This document shows, piece after piece, positions 5,874 through 11,912 of a stretch of 11,912 bases of DNA. The translations under genes were made by a program, and so were the position numbers. How positions within the stretch are numbered: the first letter of the stretch is position 1; the number at the start of each line of letters is the position of its first letter. The stretch spans positions 1-11,912 of the forward strand of contig JBLHLB010000096.1 in assembly GCA_047618505.1 (NCBI GenBank), given 5' to 3'. The DNA is from JBLHLB01 sp047618505 (GTDB taxonomy: Bacteria; Planctomycetota; UBA1135; GCA-002686595). A model generated the notes under the pieces. It was given only the letters and a program-made list of their open reading frames with translations, was not told the origin of the DNA and ran no database searches.

Positions 5874-7882
5874 CGGATCACCTCGAAGGTGTTGTGGTCT
5901 TCGTGGCAGGATTCAGTATGGCTCTCGAGTTCGAGCAGGACTTCCGGAGTGCGAGAGCCGCTGACTTCCGCTTCCAGGGGGTCCTCAGAGAAGGGCACCG
6001 CATAGCTCGCGGTACCCTCGAACGTATTGCCTTCGATGCTTCCCTCAAGGGTCATCTCGACACTCATTTCGCCGAAGGAGACCGTGGCTTCAAGCTCAAT
6101 GATGGAGCCACGCATCTTGCCCGCGATGGTCGTTTCATCCTCCTCGCTGTCACCCATGGAGTAGCTCAAGGTTCCCGTTAGTCCGCCCCCATCGTCCTGG
6201 ATAAGAACGAGGGTCGACCCCTGGGAATCACCGCCGAAGGACACTTCAAGGTCCCAGGTCCCGGCGGCATCCCCGGGCTCTCCATCCCCATCAGGATTGA
6301 CCTCCTTGATTTCAAATTCGGCGCCATAGCCGTCGACAAAAGACCAGGCGACCTGGGCCTCTTTCTCAGTCAAGGGATCAGCCGTCCAAAGAGTCAGCGT
6401 GGCGTCAAAGCCAGTCGCAATGCGTCCAAGGTGCCGGTCGGCTCCCAGGAGACGCGCAGCTCCGCCCGTTAGTGCAGCCTGGGCAGCCTCCCGGGGAAGG
6501 CCGACTTCCACCAGGGTGCGAATCTTCTCCAAGAGCTTTTTGGGTGTCTCGTTTGAGCTTCCGAAGGCGAAGTGAACGCCCTGTTCCGCCAGTCGCAGGG
6601 CGACGTCGCGGCGCTCTTCCCAGAGGCGGCGGCGCTCGATGCGAACCGCCAGGGGCGTTTCGTAAGTCCAGTTCGGTTCGTCCTCGTCCTCGTCAGCTTC
6701 AGCGTCTTCGTCAGCTTCAGCGTCCTCGTGAGCTTCAGCGTCCTCGGCGCTTGCGTCAGCCTTTGATTCTTCCTGAGTCTCCTCCAGAAGCGAATCCACT
6801 CCCTGATGATCGTGGGCCGACGCAGCGGTCACTTCACTGGCTTCGGATTCGTCAGCGGCCTCTACAGGCTCCGTCTCGGCGTCTTCCTTGCCCTTGTCTT
6901 TCTCCTTGTCCTTGTCCTTCTTAGCTTCGGGGTCCTTGACCTCTTTGCCCCAGTTGAGAGTCAGGACGACGGGGATCTCGCGTGCCGCTAGGACTTCGCC
7001 AACCCGGGCCGCATCGTTGCCGCCAACGACTGCGAGGGTCAGACCGAATTGATCGGAGAGCTTCATCCAGCGCTCGATATCGCGCGCGCTTTCTGCTTCG
7101 CAGGCGAGTCGCCGAGTGCCCCCGAGGAGCGAGCTCCCCGCACCCAATTCGACGTCAAATGACGGTCGCGGACCGGGTCGTCCGGCTTGGTAGCGACGTT
7201 CAAGTTCGTCCTGCCAGCGGGCGTCGAGGAAGAACTGTCGCAGCTGGGCGAAGTAGCCCATGAGCGTGCTGGGGTAGCCCGGACCACTGGCCGAAAAGGC
7301 CGCGTGGGCAAAGACCTCTGGGGTCACAACAAGGTCGCGTGCCGCCGCCGGTCGCGTTGCCGCCAAGGCCGAAGTACCGGAGAGCAGTTCGCCGCTGGGG
7401 GCGACTAGAGCCGCGCCGAAGCCAGACTCTCGCCAGGCTTGGGCTTCATCGGCTGAGAGTGTCAAGTTGTCAGCCGCGCGGAAGGCAGGTTGAATGCCCT
7501 TACGGTTGGCGATGCGCATGTCGACGCGCACGCCGCTGCCCACATCCACAGGCAGATCCTGGTCCTTGACCGGTGTCGCCTGGGCTAATCCCTTGCGCGA
7601 ATAGGCATCGAGAAACGCGGGCATCACCACGAGTCCTGTTCCATCGACGACGCGCAGGCCCGCGGGGGCCGCAGCGTCCGCCGTCAGAATTTCGGTGATG
7701 CGCCCGTCGCGCAGGACCAAGGTCACACGGGCGTCGGGGTCAGCCGTGGTCGGAAGACCAACGTTTTGGATGCAGGTGGGCTGGGTGCGTTGCAGGCCTT
7801 GGGCGAAGGTGGTTTGCCCAAGGAAAAGCAGCGTCAACACAAGCACCACAACCATCGCACGGGGTGCGTAGAAGAGTCGCAT
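5870..7882 (-). CDS. Secreted amidohydrolase-like protein, metal site lost, charged insertion, C-terminal beta domain
   Basis: I chose the ATG at 7882 (670 residues) over the in-frame ATG at 7936, because it puts the signal peptide (MRLFYAPRA, then a hydrophobic core, then TTFAQ) at the N-terminus. Residues below follow the 670-residue form. The amidohydrolase fold runs from about 35 to 520. The canonical PGFIDxHxH motif reads MPAFLDAYSRKG (about 87-98), so both histidines are lost, and the late Asp region reads FAFGSSNE. It should not be a metal hydrolase by itself. Between two core strands (about 313-404) is a charged insertion: a Lys/Asp block, then a long acidic block with hexapeptide repeats. 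Residues about 540-640 form a small beta-rich domain (GTWDLEVSFGG, GTLSYSMG, IEGNTFEGTASY) often appended to secreted bacterial enzymes. The last codons FEVIR overlap the next gene in an ATGA and carry its ribosome binding site. It likely acts as partner or scaffold of that gene's product. Confidence 0.85.
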   Translation of the reverse strand: MRLFYAPRAMVVVLVLTLLFLGQTTFAQGLQRTQPTCIQNVGLPTTADPDARVTLVLRDGRITEILTADAAAPAGLRVVDGTGLVVMPAFLDAYSRKGLAQATPVKDQDLPVDVGSGVRVDMRIANRKGIQPAFRAADNLTLSADEAQAWRESGFGAALVAPSGELLSGTSALAATRPAAARDLVVTPEVFAHAAFSASGPGYPSTLMGYFAQLRQFFLDARWQDELERRYQAGRPGPRPSFDVELGAGSSLLGGTRRLACEAESARDIERWMKLSDQFGLTLAVVGGNDAARVGEVLAAREIPVVLTLNWGKEVKDPEAKKDKDKEKDKGKEDAETEPVEAADESEASEVTAASAHDHQGVDSLLEETQEESKADASAEDAEAHEDAEADEDAEADEDEDEPNWTYETPLAVRIERRRLWEERRDVALRLAEQGVHFAFGSSNETPKKLLEKIRTLVEVGLPREAAQAALTGGAARLLGADRHLGRIATGFDATLTLWTADPLTEKEAQVAWSFVDGYGAEFEIKEVNPDGDGEPGDAAGTWDLEVSFGGDSQGSTLVLIQDDGGGLTGTLSYSMGDSEEDETTIAGKMRGSIIELEATVSFGEMSVEMTLEGSIEGNTFEGTASYAVPFSEDPLEAEVSGSRTPEVLLELESHTESCHEDHNTFEVIR
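5875..5884 (-). promoter_or_regulatory. Ribosome binding site of the second amidohydrolase gene
   Basis: On the minus strand this reads GAGGTGATCC, matching 10 nt of the complement of the conserved 16S rRNA 3' tail (GGATCACCTC on the plus strand). Its GAGG core lies 7 nt before the ATG at 5873. It is embedded in the last codons of the upstream gene, just ahead of the ATGA overlap. This fixes the start of the 859-residue protein and supports translational coupling. Most other starts in this window have no such site. Confidence 0.8.
6671..6946 (-). other. Charged insertion within the first amidohydrolase
   Basis: About 92 codons encode a polyampholyte: first a Lys/Asp/Glu block (KKDKDKEKDKGKED), then a long Glu/Asp/Ala stretch that also contains AHDHQ. 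It replaces a loop between core strands and must be disordered or bind ions. The DNA of the Lys block is itself near-periodic, with CTTGTC-like hexamers at about 6887-6919 on the plus strand. Confidence 0.7.
6690..6743 (-). repeat. Three tandem 18-bp repeats encoding an acidic hexapeptide
   Basis: Units at 6690-6707, 6708-6725 and 6726-6743 (plus-strand consensus TCGTCAGCTTCAGCGTCC) differ by one base each at most. They encode EDAEAD, EDAEAD and EDAEAH. A fourth, diverged copy may follow at 6744-6761. The unit is a multiple of three, so copy number can change without a frameshift. Confidence 0.85.
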
Positions 7883-8018
7883 TCGGTCGTGGGAGGTGAG
7901 GGGTGAAACAGCAGAGGGGAATTCGCGAGCTTCCATTCTGCCCGGAGAAGGGAATTCCAGCTACGCATGGGGGGCCGATGCTACACAGGCGGTACGCATG
8001 CTGGCGAGGGGCCAACGA

Positions 8019-8285
8019 TCAAGCGCGCCAGATGGCCCAGGCCAGGAGCAGCACACTGGGCGACGCCGCCCACAGCTTCCAAAGAAAGGAGCCCTTGGAA
8101 GACTTGTGCCGAAAGACCCGAACTCCCGCCCAGGCACCAAGGGTTCCCCCAGCGAGAACCAACAACAACAGATTACGTTCCGAGATGCGCCAGGATCCCC
8201 GTCGTGCCTTCCACTTATCCAGCCCCCATACCAGGAAGGTCAGGACTTGGATCGCGATGGAGTAGTAGAGGAGGGCGCGCTGCAT
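8019..8285 (-). CDS. DUF1294 family small membrane protein
   Basis: The product has 88 residues, the usual size for this family, with hydrophobic segments at about 4-20, 38-55 and 70-86. The family signature is visible: GLDKWKARRGSWRISERNLL (about 21-40), then AGGTLGAWAGVRVFRHKSSKGSFLW (about 45-69) with its conserved G-G, R-HK and F. DUF1294 proteins are inner-membrane proteins of unknown function. The gene ends 136 bp before the start of the amidohydrolase unit on the same strand, so read-through is possible but a separate promoter is as likely. It is divergent from the AsmA-like gene. No Shine-Dalgarno precedes the ATG. Confidence 0.88.
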   Translation of the reverse strand: MQRALLYYSIAIQVLTFLVWGLDKWKARRGSWRISERNLLLLVLAGGTLGAWAGVRVFRHKSSKGSFLWKLWAASPSVLLLAWAIWRA

Positions 8286-8326
8286 CGAAGGGGGACGGCC
8301 AACGCGTCGCCCGAGAATAGTGGTCG

Positions 8327-8345
8327 GGAAGGCTTCTCACCTTCC
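8327..8345. repeat. Small inverted repeat in the divergent spacer
   Basis: GGAAGG (8327-8332) and CCTTCC (8340-8345) form a 6-bp stem with a 7-nt loop in the 131-bp spacer between the DUF1294 gene and the AsmA-like gene. It could be an operator or a leader hairpin of the plus-strand transcript. A related CCTTTCCTGGGC-like element occurs again about 27 bp downstream. The evidence is weak. Confidence 0.25.
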
Positions 8346-8416
8346 TAGGCACGGAGAGGCTAACCTTTCCTGGGCGGAGCGAGTCCAGAGCGGCACGATT
8401 CGGAGTCGACCCAATC

Positions 8417-9184
8417 ATGAAGCGCATCACTATCGGCCTGATCGTCCTCTGCCTGTTCGTCTGCCTCGTGGTTCTGTACTCGGCGAAATCCACAGCCGCC
8501 ACCGATATCGCTGATGCAACAACGGAGGCACTCGGATTGGAAACGACTTTTCGGGAGTCGAGTTTGGGGATCCTTGACCCACAGCTGCAACTCAAGGATC
8601 TAGTCATTGCTAATCCGGAGGGCTTTGGGGAGTTGCCCTTTGCGACGATCGAAACCGTCACCATTCGATTGCGTCTATCGAAGCTCGGCGGCGAGGTCAT
8701 TGAGATCCCCCAGGTCGAATTGGATGGCGTAACCATCCAGCTGATTCGGAATGGCGCCGCATCTAATGTGACGTCCGTGCTCAGCAATGTGATCGCCCAC
8801 AGACTCAGGAACGACTGGGGCGTGGATGCGGACAGCAAGCGCTACAGGGTCGAACGCCTCGTCATGCGGAACGTCACGCTCCAAGCCCAGACGATCCCGC
8901 CGGGCTCCGGTCCTGACACGGATGACTGGTCCAACGGTTCGGAGATCTGGCCCGAGATCGTGGTCGAAAACTTCGACGGCACCGGCGCCGCCAAGCCCTT
9001 GCCCGAAGTGGTGGCCGACATCGCCCAGAACTTGTTCTCCACCGCGCTTCGTTCGGAGATGGGAATGACAGGCTACCAAGGACTCGACAGCACCATGGAA
9101 GCAGGCCTGGGCGTGCTCGAAAGTGCTGGTGGGATCCTGGATGGATTCTTCGGCAGCACCAAGGACTCCCAGAAGGACGACTAG
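8417..9184 (+). CDS. AsmA/DUF748-like anchored envelope protein
   Basis: The product has 255 residues. MKR followed by a hydrophobic segment (about 4-24) makes an N-terminal anchor, with the rest in the periplasm. The next part fits the short AsmA-like proteins common in Gram-negative bacteria: a helix ending in TTEALGLETTFRESSLGILD, the LQLKDLVIANPEGF signature (about 57-70), then ATIETVTIRLRLSKL and IEIPQVELDGVTIQLIRNG. These repeats form beta-strands of the lipid-groove fold seen in AsmA, TamB and DUF748 proteins. A second half covers about 120-190 (YRVERLVMRNVTLQAQ, then WPEIVVENFDGTG). The C-terminus is helical, rich in Gly, and ends in a charged tail. A weak CGGAG lies 11 nt before the ATG. 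The likely role is in outer-membrane or lipid homeostasis, by family only. Confidence 0.78.
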   Translation: MKRITIGLIVLCLFVCLVVLYSAKSTAATDIADATTEALGLETTFRESSLGILDPQLQLKDLVIANPEGFGELPFATIETVTIRLRLSKLGGEVIEIPQVELDGVTIQLIRNGAASNVTSVLSNVIAHRLRNDWGVDADSKRYRVERLVMRNVTLQAQTIPPGSGPDTDDWSNGSEIWPEIVVENFDGTGAAKPLPEVVADIAQNLFSTALRSEMGMTGYQGLDSTMEAGLGVLESAGGILDGFFGSTKDSQKDD

Positions 9185-9545
9185 AGCCCGCGCTTTCCAC
9201 GAGCTGCAACGCCTTCATGATCCCGGCGCCGTAGCCCTGGAAGGACGCGATGCTGTTCTACAGGGAGTTGGCGAACAAGTCCTGATGCGCAACGTTTACC
9301 AGCCCCACAATGAAGAATTCAGCGTCGAGGATCCGCAACTAGTGCGTGTCTTCCCGGCGTCCTCTCCCTCGCCCGCCAAGGCCCAGAATGCGCACGACCC
9401 AGGCCTTAGGCTTCCGGCCGAGCCGAAGGTGCTGCTTGGCCGGGCGGACACACAAGGCTCTTTAGAACATCAAGTGCTCTTGAGCACCTGCAACAAGTGG
9501 GTGAGGCCCTACCGCGGGGATCCCGGCAGGGCCTCCAATGACAAA
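9185..9545. other. 361-bp spacer between convergent genes
   Basis: This gap holds no convincing gene. On the plus strand one frame stays open from inside the AsmA-like gene (9123) to 9659, but it has no good start or Shine-Dalgarno and runs antisense into the oxidoreductase gene. On the minus strand the codon-aligned frame has stops at three places. The spacer carries a short palindrome at 9474-9487 (GTGCTC, 2 nt, GAGCAC) and the strong hairpin at 9503-9535. Its length is unusual for two convergent genes here, where the other convergent pair is 33 bp apart. Confidence 0.5.
9503..9535 (-). terminator. Strong hairpin after the di-heme oxidoreductase gene
   Basis: GAGGCCCT (9503-9510) pairs perfectly with AGGGCCTC (9528-9535). 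A further inner stem, CCG with CGG and GG with CC, closes on a GGAT loop. The structure starts 10 nt after the oxidoreductase stop (9546-9548). There is no T-tract on the minus strand, only ACCCACTTG. Position and strength suggest a terminator or a transcript-stabilising 3' end, in the same style as the hairpin at 3248-3286. Confidence 0.65.
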
Positions 9546-11210
9546 CTACTCCTTGTCGAGGGGATCGTTGAACAGTGCACCGAGGTCGATGCTGCCGTGG
9601 CCGTTCAGGGGATAGTCGAGCTGAGCCTTGTCGACGGGATCAAGATTCGAAGCCGTTGAAGGAGGCCCGAAGAGCACCAGCGTCTGGAGGAAGCCGATGA
9701 GTTCATCCTGCTTGCTCTCGTTGAGACCATCAAACTTATCGCGAGCAGCTTGCGCTTCGCCCCCATGTCGCAGGATGACGTCAGCCAAGCTGGGGCTGCG
9801 GCCGTCGTGGCCATAGGGTGCCGTGGATCCGACGCCCCAAAGGGGTTCGGTGACGAACTCTTTTTGCACGCTATTGTCGAAGTTGCGTTCCCAAAAACCC
9901 GGGCCGATATCGTGACGCTTGAAGTCGGCGAAGATGTCCTCCACCAAGAATGGTAGACCGCTGGCCTGCTTGAGGGTCGGGAAGCCCGAGCCGTCGTCCA
10001 CTTCGGTGAATTGCACTGTCGCCGTGGTGTACAGATTGTTGAACGAATTCCCGTTCTCCCGATCCAAGAACGTGCTGGTATCCGCGACCCGGCGGTCGAT
10101 ATCGATCTGGAGATCCGCAACGTGGCAGACAGCGCACCCGATCTTGTCGAAGATCCTCCGGCCCTTGGATTCATCGTTAACCTCTCGTCCGCCTAGGCTG
10201 CCCTGTGATTGACCGAGAGAACCTCCGCCACTAAAGCTCTCGTCATCGTCATCCGCTTGTACGCGCACGGCGGGACGGAAGTAATTGAGCAGGTAGAACT
10301 CGGTGAAGTCGACAATGCTCTCGGGGATTTCGTCCACGATCCCATCCAGGTCAGGGTCATCGAAGGCATCGGTTGCGACCGGTCGCTCTATGGAGTCGAG
10401 CGCACCATCCAAGACCATTCCCGACGGGGTTGTGATCGCGCCACCACCCGCGGCCGCATTGAGATCTGGATCGCCCGATTCGAGGCCCATTTCGGCGTTG
10501 AAAGCGCCCACGACGAATTCGCGGATCGAAATGGTTCCCCCCTGGGCGAAGAAGGGGCGAACCCGCAGATCGGCATCGACGCCTTCCACAAGGGTGCTAT
10601 CGACGGACCCGTCCGAGAAGGCTGTCAAGCTGCCGTACTTGACTCCCTTCGAAGTTAGGAAGGCTACAACGGGGCTGCCCGAATTCACCGCATCGAGGGC
10701 GGCCTGATCCCTTTGGGCGCGCAGATCCCCGGTGATTTCATCCCCAAGCATTTCCACCAACCCGAGGCCGAAGAGGTGCGGCGCATCACGACTCGTGGGT
10801 CGTGTAAATACATCTCCTCCGAATCCGGCTGCGCCCTGGGGACGCCCGTGGCAGGAAGCGCAGCTGTCGGAGAGGCCCGCTCCGTGGGACCCATCCGTCA
10901 TGATGTCCCCGACACCATCATTGGTGCGTGGACCAATGCCCTGGTCTCCGGTGAACTTGCGCTGGAAGATTTGGCGTCCCCGCACAATTGCCCGGGCTGG
11001 ATCGCGTGCGATGATGAAGGCCGAACTATCTGGCGTCAGCACGTCGCCCCGTCCCTGCCCGATTTGTTCGGTGTAGGACTTCTTGATGCCGGCGTTCGCG
11101 GCATTCGGAGTTTGCGTGACGTCGGTTTCTTGGGCGAGGGCCGCTGTGGCGAATACCAAGGCACCGGCGAGGGTGAAGAAACAAAAAGCGGACGGGTGGC
11201 TGGGTTTCAT
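9546..11210 (-). CDS. Secreted di-heme oxidoreductase (DUF1111/DHOR family)
   Basis: The product has 554 residues. A signal peptide (about 1-26, cleaved after ALA, before QET) sends it to the periplasm, where haem c is attached. The two CxxCH sites are CASCHG (Cys117, Cys120, His121) and CAVCHV (Cys359, Cys362, His363). The family hallmark TEPLWGVGSTAPYGHDGRSPSLADVILRHGGEA (about 454-486) is intact, which distinguishes it from classical cytochrome c peroxidases. DPDLDGIVDEI (285-295) is a calcium-type Asp loop common in this family. A linker of Asp, Gly, Ser and Gln (about 319-341) separates the two haem domains. These proteins are often annotated as thiol oxidoreductases, but their substrate is not settled. 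The start has the best spaced Shine-Dalgarno outside the amidohydrolase pair. The gene is expressed alone, between two hairpins. Confidence 0.93.
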   Translation of the reverse strand: MKPSHPSAFCFFTLAGALVFATAALAQETDVTQTPNAANAGIKKSYTEQIGQGRGDVLTPDSSAFIIARDPARAIVRGRQIFQRKFTGDQGIGPRTNDGVGDIMTDGSHGAGLSDSCASCHGRPQGAAGFGGDVFTRPTSRDAPHLFGLGLVEMLGDEITGDLRAQRDQAALDAVNSGSPVVAFLTSKGVKYGSLTAFSDGSVDSTLVEGVDADLRVRPFFAQGGTISIREFVVGAFNAEMGLESGDPDLNAAAGGGAITTPSGMVLDGALDSIERPVATDAFDDPDLDGIVDEIPESIVDFTEFYLLNYFRPAVRVQADDDDESFSGGGSLGQSQGSLGGREVNDESKGRRIFDKIGCAVCHVADLQIDIDRRVADTSTFLDRENGNSFNNLYTTATVQFTEVDDGSGFPTLKQASGLPFLVEDIFADFKRHDIGPGFWERNFDNSVQKEFVTEPLWGVGSTAPYGHDGRSPSLADVILRHGGEAQAARDKFDGLNESKQDELIGFLQTLVLFGPPSTASNLDPVDKAQLDYPLNGHGSIDLGALFNDPLDKE

Positions 11211-11214
11211 GGGT

Positions 11215-11223
11215 TCCTCTCCT
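11215..11223 (-). promoter_or_regulatory. Ribosome binding site of the di-heme oxidoreductase gene
   Basis: On the minus strand this reads AGGAGAGGA, a strong double Shine-Dalgarno match ending 4 nt before the ATG at 11210. It supports the chosen start, which also yields a complete signal peptide. Confidence 0.8.
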
Positions 11224-11351
11224 GTTTAGCGGTGGCTGAATGGGCACCGTCTGCCAATCACCCTTTCGAAATCCGTGCCAGGATTCCAGACCTCGCCTGA
11301 AACTCGCCCAGCGACCCCCAAGACGGCGGTTCAGTCGCCTTTTCTCGAGCA

Positions 11352-11380
11352 TTTACAAAGAGTCGAGTCTGTCATATCAA
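11352..11380 (-). promoter_or_regulatory. Candidate sigma-70-type promoter for the oxidoreductase gene
   Basis: On the minus strand TTGATA (11380-11375) and TGTAAA (11357-11352) are separated by exactly 17 bp. They match the -35 consensus at 5 of 6 positions and the -10 consensus at 4 of 6. The surroundings are AT-richer than the rest of the window. An inverted repeat CTCGA/TCGAG (11344-11348 and 11363-11367) flanks the -10 box and could be an operator. This is consensus matching only. Confidence 0.4.
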
Positions 11381-11466
11381 CGGAACTTCCATTTTCTGGA
11401 TCCCCGCTAGCTTTGGTACGGATCGAGCCTAGCTGTAGGCGTGCAACCCTTGGCGCGACCAATGCG

Positions 11467-11499
11467 GCTCGAACCAAAGGACGCGCTGAGCGTTCGAGC
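11467..11499 (-). terminator. Candidate hairpin downstream of the crystallin-type gene
   Basis: GCTCGAAC (11467-11474) and GTTCGAGC (11492-11499) form a perfect 8-bp stem with a 17-nt loop, 37 nt after the stop of the crystallin-type gene. The long loop makes it weaker than the two strong hairpins, and a rival pairing ACGC with GCGT (11481-11493) overlaps it. It may end that transcript, or it may be a binding site. Confidence 0.35.
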
Positions 11500-11535
11500 T
11501 TGCGTGGATCGCAGGCGCCGGGACTAGCCTTCGAT

Positions 11536-11912
11536 TCAGCGCGAGCGCTGGACGCGGGCAGAGGAAGCCCGGTCGTTGAAATCGACGAAGTCCAGCTCGT
11601 GGTATCCGGGACCAAGGACCATGGCCGCCCCCCAGCCGTCACGCTGATCAAAGAGGCTGAGTTCCAGTCCGGGGGGAACCCAGGCCGCGCTCACCGAGTT
11701 GTTCGCGAATGAATCCGGCCCACTTACGAACAGGAATTGCGTTCGCTTCAGGGGCATCACAAGCTTCCAGCTCGCCCCGCGATCTCCTTGGTGGGATTCC
11801 CTGTGCTCATAGAGTTCAACGGCATCACTGGGTCCATTCCAGGCCAGTGCATCCTGCCCCAGGGGAGCAACGCGCACGGAGGACACGATGTCGTCAAAGC
11901 CATAGGACGCGA
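11536..11912 (-). CDS. Beta-gamma-crystallin-type protein, 3' part only (runs off the right edge)
   Basis: The frame is open from the right edge to a TGA at 11536-11538, giving 124 visible codons; the GTG at 11886 is probably internal because the frame continues upstream. Motifs of the beta-gamma-crystallin calcium site, (N/D)(N/D)xx(S/T)S, recur. FDDIVSSVRV stands near the visible start, and FNDRASSARV near the end. A weaker FANNSVSAAWV lies between them. Each is preceded by a strand pattern such as LELSLFDQRDGWGAAMVLGPGYHEL, which fits the Greek-key half-domain of about 40 residues. That gives one half-domain end and two further half-domains. The protein probably binds calcium, which these sites do in known microbial crystallins, and is likely extracellular like its neighbours, although the N-terminus is not in the window. 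The role is unknown. Confidence 0.65.
   Translation of the reverse strand, partial: ASYGFDDIVSSVRVAPLGQDALAWNGPSDAVELYEHRESHQGDRGASWKLVMPLKRTQFLFVSGPDSFANNSVSAAWVPPGLELSLFDQRDGWGAAMVLGPGYHELDFVDFNDRASSARVQRSR

Larger units (their letters stand above)
11224..11535. other. Intergenic region upstream of the oxidoreductase gene
   Basis: About 312 bp between the crystallin-type gene and the oxidoreductase gene, both on the minus strand. It contains a candidate terminator (11467-11499), a small hairpin (GCCTA, GCTG, TAGGC at 11427-11440) and a candidate promoter (11352-11380). The implied leader of the oxidoreductase mRNA is about 135 nt. I see no coding frame. Confidence 0.5.

Noticed and set aside
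6472..6924. Plus-strand open frame rich in Leu, Arg, Gln and Pro
   Set aside because: It is the antisense shadow of the charged repeat insertion; its repetitive composition comes from the 18-bp and 6-bp repeats.
7883..7936. Upstream in-frame start extending the first amidohydrolase-like protein by 18 residues
   Set aside because: The extension puts non-hydrophobic residues ahead of the signal peptide, and no Shine-Dalgarno precedes the ATG at 7936.
7962..8000. Direct repeat TACGCATG (7962-7969 and 7993-8000)
   Set aside because: Eight bases with two copies is within chance, and the copies are not placed like operators or attachment sites.
9123..9659. Plus-strand open frame of 178 codons overlapping the AsmA-like stop and the oxidoreductase end
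   Set aside because: It has no start context and overlaps two well-supported genes. It is kept only as a remark on the spacer, not as a gene.
11492..11499. GTTCGAGC resembling a T-arm of a tRNA
   Set aside because: There is no cloverleaf in the flanks; it is one arm of the inverted repeat 11467-11499.
1..11912. The same 9-mer (TCGTCAAAG) near both window ends, as if a terminal repeat or circular join
   Set aside because: It encodes FDD in both edge proteins and does not extend further; a similar string also occurs near 2984. Chance and coding account for it.

Overview
The window is GC-rich, densely coded DNA in which almost every protein carries an export signal or a membrane anchor. No phage, insertion sequence, CRISPR array, tRNA or rRNA was seen. 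The gene content points to a free-living, aerobic or microaerobic Gram-negative-type bacterium: a SUMF1-fold lipoprotein, paired secreted amidohydrolases with decayed sister domains, a di-heme oxidoreductase of the DUF1111 type, a beta-gamma-crystallin protein, an anchored SGNH protein and frequent starts without a Shine-Dalgarno sequence. Planctomycetota is my best guess, an inference from family content; Acidobacteriota or a myxobacterial relative cannot be excluded.

Layout, left to right. The 5' end of a secreted protein gene runs off the left edge on the minus strand (1-275). After a 381-bp divergent spacer lies a plus-strand lipoprotein with an FGE-sulfatase (SUMF1) fold (657-1664), which faces an anchored SGNH-hydrolase-like gene (1698-2873, minus). 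The SGNH gene directly follows, stop codon against start codon, a small zinc-knuckle protein gene (2874-3185, minus). A strong two-tier hairpin (3248-3286) separates these from the main unit: two overlapping minus-strand amidohydrolase genes (5870-7882, then 3294-5873). Together they encode three amidohydrolase modules, and only the middle one keeps the metal-binding histidines. A DUF1294 membrane protein (8019-8285, minus) lies upstream of them. Divergent from it is an AsmA/DUF748-like anchored protein (8417-9184, plus). A 361-bp spacer holding another strong hairpin (9503-9535) precedes a di-heme oxidoreductase on the minus strand (9546-11210). At the right edge is the 3' part of a protein with repeated beta-gamma-crystallin calcium motifs (11536-11912, minus).

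How the genes fit together. The ATGA overlap and the near-ideal ribosome binding site inside the upstream gene indicate that the two amidohydrolases are translationally coupled and made together. They probably act as one secreted hydrolase built from one catalytic and two scaffold modules. The other genes look like separate single-gene or two-gene units acting in the cell envelope or periplasm. No obvious pathway joins all of them, and I saw no defence system or mobile system. The most unusual content is the split three-module amidohydrolase with its charged repeat insertion, the SUMF1 protein without the catalytic cysteines, the calcium-crystallin motifs at the edge, and a recurring style of compact GC-rich hairpins without a T-tract just after stop codons.
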